DNA from: Apodemus sylvaticus
Taxonomy: Eukaryota > Chordata > Mammalia > Rodentia > Muridae
Direction: 5' to 3'
Assembly (NCBI RefSeq): GCF_947179515.1
Contig: NC_067482.1
Span: 78,038,444 to 78,102,443 of the forward strand
Length of the DNA stretch: 64,000 bases
The notes beneath the pieces are model-generated. The model saw only the letters and a list, made by a program, of their open reading frames with translations, had not been told where the DNA came from and made no database searches. Each line of letters opens with the position of its first letter. Within the stretch, counting starts at the first letter, position 1. Shown here in pieces: positions 56,313-64,000 of this stretch. Made by a program: the position numbers and the translations under genes.

Positions 56313-56600
56313 TTGGCTAATTTTATGACAACTGACACAAGTTAGAGTCATCTGGGAGGAAGGCACCTTGATGGAGAAAATGTCATGTTTTCTTAATCAC
56401 CACCCTGAGCTGGTGGTCCTGTGTTCTATAAGAAAGCGGCCCGGGCAAGGCAACAGCAGCATTCTTCCATAATCCCCACACCAGCTCCTGCTTCTAGGCC
56501 CCTCAGTGAGCTCCCGCCATAGCTTCTCTCAATGGACTATGATTTAGGATTTGTAAGCCAAATAAACCATTTTCTTCCCAATTTGGTTTTAGTTATGGTA
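56313..56600. mobile_element. Rodent medium-reiteration repeat, shortened
   Basis: gctggtggtcctgtgttcta, taagaaagcggcccgggcaa and gtaagccaaataaaccattt; an internal part is deleted. Confidence 0.7.
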
Positions 56601-56642
56601 CTTTGTTAGCAAAAATAAAAACCTTAAGAAAAGATGGTTATT

Positions 56643-56830
56643 CACCCGGCGGTGGTGGCGCCTGTAATCCCAGCACTTGGGAGGCAGAGACAGGCTGAGT
56701 TCGAGGTCAGCCTGGTCTACAAAATGAGTTCCAGGACAGTCAGGGATACAAAGAGAAACCCGTCTCAAAAAACCACCACCACCACCACCACCACCACCAA
56801 CAACAACAACAATAACAACAACAACAACAA
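56643..56830 (+). mobile_element. B1 SINE with (CCA)n(CAA)n tail
   Basis: B1 at 56,643-56,770 with small internal deletions; the tail has become a CCA then CAA trinucleotide repeat. Confidence 0.9.
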
Positions 56831-57474
56831 AAGTTTCTGTTGAATCTTTCAAATTTCCCACACCAATAATCAGAAATTATTTTAAAATGATCAAGCTACA
56901 AGGAATGGCATAAACATTCGCAGTACACTCGATACTTATGGCTACCCTGCTTTGCCAAAGTAAGGAACAACCAGGAACTCCAACGCCGAAGTTGCCACCT
57001 TTCCTAGTATCTAGAATTATTATTAGCATATTTTGTGGTAAACAGAGAAAAGAAACCTCCACATTTAAATTTCTATTAACTTACTAACACAATGTGACCA
57101 TTTACAATTTTGTATTTCTTCTTTGCTGCAATGTGTAGCCCTCTTATTATCCTTGTCTCAAATAATAGTGGCCTCAGCATTGGAATTAAACCAGTCACAT
57201 CAACATGAAAGAAACTTCCCCCTGAACTTTACCAGAGCCAGCCAGCCTGCTTTCCTGCTAGGGACTGAATCCAGGGCTTTTTGCCTGCGTGCTTGGGAAA
57301 GTGGTCTACGGTGGGCTGTAGTACCAGCTCTTCCTTAGAGTTTCAGCATGAAAAATTTTAAACCTTATCTATGTCCCTAGGCAGGGGAGAGGGAAGGTGG
57401 AAGTATTTCAAGATCAGAATAAACGCACAGCTGGGTGACAGCTCCAGAGAGTTGGTCAAACTGGGGAAACATAC

Positions 57475-57544
57475 CTTCTTTCCTGCCAGTTTTATCCGTG
57501 GAGTGAAACTGTTACAAAAGAGCTGGCTTTTGGATGTGTAGAAA
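57475..57544 (-). CDS. Depdc5: Depdc5 window exon 2 (last part of SABA domain)
   Basis: This 70-nt exon encodes FYTSKSQLFCNSFTPRIKLA then GKK (about residues 406-429), the strongly conserved end of the SABA domain. The first base completes the Ser codon left by window exon 1, and the exon ends in phase 0 with AAG before donor gtatgt. The acceptor is tttaaacag. It is separated from exon 1 by a 6.3-kb intron rich in SINEs. Confidence 0.96.
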
Positions 57545-57570
57545 CTGTTTAAAAAAAGAAGAAGAAAGGT

Positions 57571-57888
57571 CATTAATGTATTATGTATTTATGTTTATGT
57601 GTGTTTGGTGTTTAGCCTGCATGTAGGTCTGTGTGAAGGTGTTGGATCCACTGGAACTTGAGTTATAGGCACTTGTAAGCTGCCACGTGGGTGCTAGGAA
57701 TTGAACCCAGGTCCCCTAGAAGAGCAGCCAGTGATCTTAACCACTGAGTCATCTCTCCAGTCTCAATGTTACGCTTTGTTTTTCAAGACAGGGTTTTTCT
57801 GGGTGGTCCAAACTGTTCTCATACTCAGACCCGCCTGCCCCTACCTTCTGAGGGCTGCGATTAAAGATGTCCCCTAGTATACAGGCTT
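57571..57888 (-). mobile_element. B3 and old B1 SINEs
   Basis: B3 at 57,571-57,764, starting about 27 bp upstream of the exon 2 acceptor; B1 at 57,774-57,888. Confidence 0.87.
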
Positions 57889-58070
57889 CATTAATCTAAA
57901 CCTTAAGACAAAGTGCAATCCAGGTGAGCTCAGCACACCTGCGCTTGGTTTTGTTTTAGGTTCACAAATCTTCTCACTAGAGAACCTGATGTGATCTCTG
58001 GCAACCTATGGTGGAGGAGAAAATCAACTTCCAAAAGCCATCTTCTGGCCTCCACATATACCACACTCTT

Positions 58071-58072
<2 letters not shown>

Positions 58073-58130
<58 letters not shown>
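58073..58130. repeat. (CA)n microsatellite
   Basis: About 28 perfect CA units. Confidence 0.97.
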
Positions 58131-58134
<4 letters not shown>

Positions 58135-58137
58135 GCC

Positions 58138-58455
58138 AAGCAAGGTCACACTCTGGAGGCAAAGGCAGGTAGATCTTTATGAATTAAGAGGCCAGGCTGA
58201 GGCGGGTAGTGGTGGTGCACGTCTTTAATCCCAGCACTTGGGAGGCAGAGGCAGGTGGATTTCTGAGTTCGAGGCCAGCCTGGTCTACAGAGTGAGTTCC
58301 AGGACAGCCAGGGCTACACAGAGAAACCCTGTCTCGGGGGGGGGGGGGGGGGAAAGAAAGAAAGAAAGAAAGAAAGAGGCCAGGCTGTCTACATAGCAAA
58401 GTCTCAGCTAGCCAAGGCTACATAGTGAGACTTTGTCTCAAACAATAACAACAAC
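58138..58455 (+). mobile_element. B1 SINE nested in an older B1
   Basis: An old B1 (58,138-58,195 and 58,377-58,455) is interrupted by a young B1 at 58,196-58,376. agaggccaggctg flanks the young copy. Its tail begins with a run of about 20 G, then (AAAG)n. Confidence 0.92.
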
Positions 58456-59022
58456 CAATAATAATAGTAAAAAATTTTAATTCCAACTTCAACAACAGCA
58501 ATGATTTCAATTGCTGCTCTGGCCCTTTCTCCCCACATGCCATATGCTCACTCTTAAGTGTGCATTAGTCCTAACTGCTAACTAGATCAGAATCTTCTAG
58601 GTCGGGAAGGGAAGGGGCGAGAGCGCTTTATATCAGGGTACTTTCATCCTGATGTTGGGTAAATAGTTAGGTCCACAGGAAGTTCTTAGCATCCATTCAC
58701 TGATCGATACTTAAGTTAAACAAAACAAAACAAACAAAAACAGGAAAAAGGTTAAGTGTTCAAAAAAAGGTAGCTGAAACCATTAAATCCCAATCTTTCT
58801 AAACATGATGTTAATACAACCATGTCATAAACCCATGTTAAGTCGAGAGTACTACACCAGAGTGCTGAACACACAGACACAGTACTACTTCCTTTCTATT
58901 CTTTGGGACCTTCCTGTATTCTCTTTTCTTTCTACATTATAAACTCATAAATAATGTTTGGGATGTTGCCCCAGCTCAGACTTCTAGAGAATCTCTGACT
59001 ACAAACAAACAAAAAATAAAAA

Positions 59023-59600
59023 TGAAGCCAGGTATGGTCTAATACATGGGAACCAAGGTGTATCTCTGTGAGCTCAAGGCAGTCTGGTCTACATGGTGAG
59101 TTCCAGGGCAGCCACAGCTACAAAGTGAGACCATGTTTCAGAAAGCAAAACAACAGAATAGAAGTAGCAGCAGCAGCTGCTGCAGATAACTGACAGGCCA
59201 TGGGAACAATCTTATGGCACACTGAGCACAAAGGAACTCAAGAGTGTAGGCTGTGCACTTGCAATCCCAGCAGCAGGGAGACAGCCTGGGCCTACCTCGA
59301 GGGCCAGCCTGGCCTACTTGGGAAAGCTCCAGGACAATGACAGACCCTGTCTCAAAAAAAAAAAAAGTGAATGGCTCCAGGAAAAAAGACATACTAAATT
59401 TTGACATTTGCTCTCCACAAGTATGTACATATAGATATATACACACCAAAACACACGTGTACCAATACAACATACAAATATCTCACGCTCTAAAAGGCTG
59501 GAACTTTTTGCCTCTAAGAGAACGATGCTGAGAGGCATGGTGGTGCATGTCGTTCATCCAGCACTTAGGGAACACAGGCAGTTCTAGGAGGGCTGGCGCT
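59023..59600 (+). mobile_element. Three old B1-type SINEs
   Basis: 59,023-59,152, 59,230-59,367 (gcaatcccagcagcagggag) and fragment 59,529-59,600. Confidence 0.72.
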
Positions 59601-61210
59601 CTGTGGAACCTTTACAATCTAAACTATCTAAATACATAATCTTAAATTATGTAGTCTTGCTTGCCCTGACCCGTAAGTGAGTGTGTATGTGAGTGAGACT
59701 GGGTAATAAGTGCTAGAAACAGCAAAAATAGATTGAAAGCAACCTTATAAAACGAATGAATATCCACCATAAATGTTGAAGACAATGTGCAGATATTGCT
59801 TGATAACATTTGTTTCCTTGTTATCTGGGTCAGTTGGACCCAATGACGTAATCCCTTTAAAAGTTCTGTTAAAGATTTCTATAAAGCGCCCCTCATTCCT
59901 TCCCCATGTGGTATGTTCTGTGCTGTTCAATAAAAGAGAGAGCAACGTGCTTTGTTAGGAACACAAAGAAACACACACACAATGGGACTCACATTCAGGC
60001 AGGCACAGATTCAGATTATTACAGCAAACAGAAGACACAGGAAGAAAAGCAGGATTCAAACGTTGGCTCAACCTTGGTTACATTACACTAAGGGATAATG
60101 CTTTTAAATTTCTTAATCATAATGCAGCACTGATATATTTTGGGTATTCTGAGTCTATTATTAATGTGTTCAAAGTGATACATATGTGCACTCATATACA
60201 CATACCAATGCACGTACGCATGAATACACACACCAGAGAGATAAGTTAGAAAGTTACAAGAGACAGAAAGATGGATTTCTATTAAGTTGAACCATGAAAT
60301 GGCTATTTTCCAGGGTCATAAACACTCTAATATCACAATTTTCTTTCGGGTTTCAGGATTTTTCTTTGTTTCCTTTGTTCTGTTCTGTTCTGTTTTGGCA
60401 AGGCTCACAATAAAATGTGAAAAGGAGGTGTCAGTCCCACCAAATTCTTGGATTTAAAAGTCCTTCATATGTGGTTCTATGCTGCATCATAATGGAACCA
60501 GAACACCAGTGTAGCATGAAAAATAAAGTGGGAATTGGGGAATCTTCCAAGTTACTATAAAGTAAAATTTGAGAAAAATGCAGAAATTTAACTGAAATAC
60601 ATTCTTTCTATATATTCTATAGTTACCTTTTATCTTTCCTAAACTAAACTCAAAATCATGAAGTATGTGGTTTTCAATCGAGATTTCGAATTGATAACTG
60701 AATAGAAATGTATTAAAAAATTACAAATAAAAAGGTCAGCAAGATGGCTCAGGAGATAAAGGTACTTACTGTTGTAACTGTGCTGGCAGAAATGAAAATA
60801 TTCTAAAGAGGCACTTGTGTCTCTCAACCTGAGACTATTGAAACAACAGACTTTAAAGACCTGGGAATTCCCCAGAAATTGCATGCTGGAGGAGGAAAGG
60901 CTGCTAGCCAGCGTGGGACTTGTGTCCTGGAAAGAGACTGCACTTAGTTTTCCCAATCTGTGAAGCCATCCTACAGGACAGCCTACAGCCACTGATGGCG
61001 CAGTGGTGGGTGGGACCACATCTTCACCAGCACTGTTTAGACGTGTATACCCTTGGTCTTCTATTAAGTTCTGATCTCACTTTAGAACCTTAAAAATGGA
61101 GTTGAGGGGTCTTCTGGATCTCTTTGCCTATCTTCCTAGTGCTGCCTGCCACACTGAATCAATCTTTTCCTGCTCTCTATTTTTTTCTTTAGAGCTGAAG
61201 ACCACAAAAT

Positions 61211-61591
61211 AGGGCTGGAGAGATGGCTTGGGGCTTAAGAATTCTGACTGTTCTTCCAGGGAACCCAGGTTTGATTCCTTGCTTCCACAGGATTGCTCAT
61301 AATCTGTAGCTCCAGTTTTAGGGCACTCGACACCCTCTTCTGACCTTTGAGGACACAAAGCAAGCATGTGGTGCACATGTAGGCAAAAGGCCCATATAAA
61401 TAAAGTTTGGGATTATGTTTTAACTCTTTAAAGATTTATTTGTTTTATTGATACAAGTATCCCGTAGCTATCTTCAGACACACATCTCATCCCATTACAG
61501 ATGATTGTGAAATACCATATGGATGGTTGGATTTGAACTCAGGACCTCTGGAAAAGCAGTGTTCTTAACCACTGAGCTATCTCTCCAGACC
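61211..61591. mobile_element. B3 (+) and B2 (-) tail-to-tail pair
   Basis: B3 at 61,211-61,404 and B2 at 61,422-61,591 in opposite orientation. Confidence 0.88.
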
Positions 61592-61680
61592 AATAAAGTT
61601 GTTTTTTTTTTTTTTTAATTACTTTTATTTTTTCACAGTCCGATCATTGTCCTTCTCCTAGTTTGCCCTCCAATAAAGTT
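61590..61680 (-). mobile_element. Very short retroposon stub with TSD
   Basis: A 69-bp insert starting with a poly-T run (61,601-61,669) lies between identical ccaataaagtt repeats (61,590-61,600 and 61,670-61,680). Probably an extreme 5'-truncated L1-type 3' end in minus orientation. Confidence 0.75.
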
Positions 61681-61705
61681 TTTTTTTTTTTAAAGTATAA
61701 TATCT

Positions 61706-61818
61706 ATGCTGTCTATGGTGGCTTATGGCTTTAACATTAACATTGCTAAGGTGGAACAATCAAAAGTTTGAGGTCAACTTGGCTATATAGCAAGACCCTT
61801 TGTCAAAAAAAAAATAAA
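61706..61818 (+). mobile_element. Old B1 SINE
   Basis: Diverged B1 ending caagaccctttgtcaaaa. Confidence 0.7.
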
Positions 61819-61887
61819 ATACCAGCTAGACAATATTTTATAGGCTCTTGGAAAATAACTATTACAATAAATAATAAATAATATTCA

Positions 61888-62190
61888 CTGGGTCCCCAGT
61901 GGAGGAGCTAGAGAAAGGACTGAGAGAGCTGAAGGGTTTGCGACCCGCAGGGAGAACAACAATGTCAACCAACCAGAGCTCCCACGGGCTGAGCTATCAA
62001 TGCTATGACTGTTCTGATAGATGCCCCAGTGTAGGGGAATTGAGGATGGGGAGGCGGGAGTAGGTGGGTGAGTGGAGGAACACTCTCATAGAAGCAGAGG
62101 GAGGAGGGATAGGATTGAGGGGTTTCAGAGAGGGGAAGAAACCAGGAAAGGGGATGACATTTGAAATGTAAATAAAGAAAATATCAAAAA
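61888..62190 (+). mobile_element. L1Md 3' end, truncated and internally deleted
   Basis: ctgggtccccagtggaggag, gatgccccagtgtaggggaa and gacatttgaaatgtaaataa are mouse L1 3'UTR text; a central segment is missing. A-tail at 62,186-62,195. No coding part remains. Confidence 0.9.
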
Positions 62191-62487
62191 AAAAAGTATA
62201 CGAAAAATATTTATTAAATAAATAATAAGGGACATTCTTTGATCAAGATAATTGTAGTGGAGCCACATTATAATTACAGAGATGGATAAACAAGTAACCC
62301 TTGCTCATTTCTGGTTCTTTGCCTATGAATAACTAAACGTGGCTAGCAACAATCACTGAGCCAATAGGAACACAGCTTTTTACAAGGATAAAAGACACAT
62401 AAGCAAGGCTAACATCTGTATTTGTAATGAGTTTCCAAGCTGCTCTCTAGTATATTTTGTAACCTGAATACTATAGAAGCCAGGACA

Positions 62488-63126
62488 AGCAAGACTGCTC
62501 GGTGATAGCTGAACACACTTGCCAACAAGCCTGAGGACCTGAGTCTGATCTCCAGGAGCTACATGGTGAAAGGAGGGAAGGAACAAAATCTTACAATTCG
62601 TCCTCTGACTTCCACAAGCATGCCATGGCACAGACACGTAAATAAATAAGTGTGGTGATAATTTTTTAAAAATATGCTATAAAAGTCAAAATAGAAGGTT
62701 CTATTGAGCTGGAGGCATAGGCAAGTAGGCCGTCCCTTGTGAAGCCTATGACGAACGACAGGCGAGAGAGGGAGTTGGCAGGGAGGGAGTCACAGAGAAG
62801 AGGTTGGCCTTGAAAGAAAGACCCTTCAAGGAAACGACAAGCCCGAGACACCATAGGTTTAAAAAAATTAGTTCTGAAGGTGAGGTGAGGGTGTCTGCTA
62901 CCCACAGTAAGAAAGGGAAGGGCTGGAGAGAGGGCTCAGTGGTTAAGAGCCCTGACTGCTCCTGCAGAGGTCCTGAGATAAATTCCCCCCAGCAACCACA
63001 TGGTGGCTCACAACCATCTGTAATGGGATGTGGTGTGGTGTGTCAGACACATTCTTCTGGTGTGTCTGAAGACAGTTACAGTGTATTCATGTGTATAACA
63101 TAAACAAACAAATAAATCTTTAAAAG
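62488..63126 (+). mobile_element. B4-type and B2 SINEs
   Basis: 62,488-62,650 B4-type (ttcgtcctctgacttccaca); 62,920-63,126 B2 with a local tggtgtggtgtgtcagacac expansion. Confidence 0.85.
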
Positions 63127-63461
63127 AAAAGAAAGAAGAAACGGTGGCAGGAGAGAAGACTGTGGGGTCAGTCACATTAGTCCTTAACCAGTGCTCTTGA
63201 GAATCAGATCAAGCACATATAGAGTAGTGGTTTAAGGACCACTGTCTCCCGCTCCCGAAGATCCCGGCACATCACGCCTTGCCATGCGATAGTAGAGAGC
63301 ACTAAAACTTTTTTACTTCTACATCTTGAGATCCAAACAAAGACTATAGAAATGATTTTGTGACTTAAGAACAAAATAAAAAAGGAAAAAAAAATAATGG
63401 TCTAAAGAAGTGGATTTTCAGGCCTAGGAGAGAGCAATTGCCCACTCTGCATTAAGCCCTA

Positions 63462-63783
63462 GGGGAGGCTAGAGAGATAGTCCAGTGATTAGAGGACCTG
63501 CGTTTGGTTCCCAGAGCCTACATCAGGTGGCTCTCAACCACCTGTAACTCTAGCTCCAGATGATCAGCACTTTTGCCTGGCCTTTGTGTGTACTCATATA
63601 CAAATGGCATATGCATATAGAAATAAAAGTAAATATTTTTTAAAACAGTACAACCAATTAATTAATTATTAATTAATAAGGCAGATTTGGGTGGCTCAGG
63701 ATATGATCCCAGTATTCCGGAGTCTGAGGCAGGACTGCCATGAGTTTGAGGATGGACAACACAGAGACCATTTCACAAAACAA
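63462..63783 (+). mobile_element. B3 and old B1 SINEs
   Basis: B3 at 63,462-63,640; B1-like at 63,689-63,783 ending about 77 bp past the exon 1 donor. Confidence 0.75.
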
Positions 63784-63859
63784 AACAATAACAAATTGAA
63801 AGAGCCCACACCACGGAAACCATTGAAAACATTTGTCTTCCATTCAAGCTCATACCCAC

Positions 63860-63933
63860 CTGTGGTTTATCCAGTGAGGAATATTATAATCATCACCCAG
63901 CCGAGAATCCCTCGGAACACTCCGGTTGTGTAG
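63860..63933 (-). CDS. Depdc5: Depdc5 window exon 1 (end of SABA domain)
   Basis: This 74-nt exon reads LHNRSVPRDSRLGDDYNIPH then WINH and the first two bases of a Ser codon, matching the DEPDC5 stretch around residues 382-406 near the C-terminal end of the SABA domain, which contacts NPRL2. The acceptor is a pyrimidine tract followed by tgcag at 63934-63938 and the donor is gtgggt just below 63860. It enters in phase 0 and leaves two bases. It is the most 5' exon in the window. The following 67 bases to the window end are upstream intron. Confidence 0.95.
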
Positions 63934-64000
63934 CTGCAAGAGAAAATGCCAGGACACAGATGACATAGCAAATAAGCTGGCTAAGAACTGCTCCAGTCTT

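Larger units (their letters stand above)
57545..63859. other. 6.3-kb intron between window exons 1 and 2, overview
   Basis: Outside the listed repeats, 58,460-59,020, 59,605-61,205, 62,195-62,485 and 63,130-63,460 show no feature I can support. 59,790-59,945 ends in an aataaa-bearing stretch that could be an LTR remnant, but this is weak. Confidence 0.55.
1993..63933 (-). other. Depdc5: Depdc5 gene, internal segment (20 exons, 19 complete introns)
   Basis: Twenty minus-strand exons between these limits encode a continuous stretch of DEPDC5, the GATOR1 subunit that, with NPRL2 and NPRL3, stimulates GTP hydrolysis by RagA/B and inhibits mTORC1 on lysosomes. Summed exon length is 2,544 nt (848 codons) without a stop, and every exon is bounded by AG acceptor and GT donor with compatible phases. 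This argues for an intact gene rather than a pseudogene. Gene ends are outside the window: the first exon seen starts near residue 382 and the last stops near residue 1229 of an approximately 1,600-residue protein. Exon numbers used here are window numbers in transcript order. Confidence 0.96.

Noticed and set aside
59790..59945. Possible LTR end (ttctataaagcgcc ... caataaaagaga)
   Set aside because: A TATA-like and a poly-A-like motif are present, but no TG...CA borders or TSD could be found.

Overview
The window is mammalian nuclear DNA from a mouse-like murine rodent. It is packed with B1, B2, B3, B4-type and ID SINEs, including young B1 copies carrying the Mus-type 'gatttctgagttcgag' signature. 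It also holds a mouse-type L1 3' end, older MIR/L2/L1M/Tigger fossils, long CA/GATA microsatellites, and introns with GT-AG borders. There is no bacterial or phage gene organisation; nearly all short ORFs are translations of SINEs or shadows.

One host gene runs through the whole window on the minus strand: Depdc5, the Iml1-family subunit of GATOR1, the GTPase-activating complex that switches off RagA/B and so restrains mTORC1 at the lysosome when amino acids are scarce. I could place 20 consecutive internal exons (63,933 down to 1,993). Joined in order they give 2,544 nt, exactly 848 codons, in one frame with no stop, and the split codons match at every junction. They cover roughly residues 382-1229 of the approximately 1,600-residue protein: end of the SABA domain, the SABA-SHEN linker, the whole SHEN domain (with the Rag-contacting critical strip), the SHEN-DEP linker, and the first part of the DEP domain. 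The 5' exons (N-terminal and early SABA) lie beyond base 64,000, and the 3' exons (rest of DEP and C-terminal domain) lie before base 1. No promoter, start codon, stop codon or poly-A site of the gene is inside the window.

Layout in transcript order: exons 1-4 (63.9-55.2 kb) finish SABA and enter the linker, including a 37-nt micro-exon. Exons 5-8 (51.8-43.7 kb) are the serine-rich linker. Exon 9 (36.6 kb) is a 66-nt in-frame exon. Exons 10-14 (33.3-24.9 kb) encode SHEN. Exons 15-19 (23.6-3.4 kb) encode the fast-changing SHEN-DEP linker, including a second 66-nt in-frame exon. Exon 20 (2.1-2.0 kb) opens the DEP domain.

The introns carry a few non-SINE items: a processed pseudogene of Gng5 (2.25-2.75 kb, plus strand, with lost CaaX end and stop), a U6 snRNA pseudogene (54.4-54.5 kb, minus strand), a solo LTR inserted inside a B3 SINE (31.4-31.85 kb), L1 fragments, and a small composite templated insertion (24.67-24.75 kb) holding an exact 40-bp copy of the interior of a neighbouring Depdc5 coding exon. 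I see no sign of an undescribed multi-gene system. The unusual content is at the level of sequence rearrangement, retroposition and possible alternative exons. Human residue numbers, domain limits and repeat-family names are from memory and were not checked against a database.
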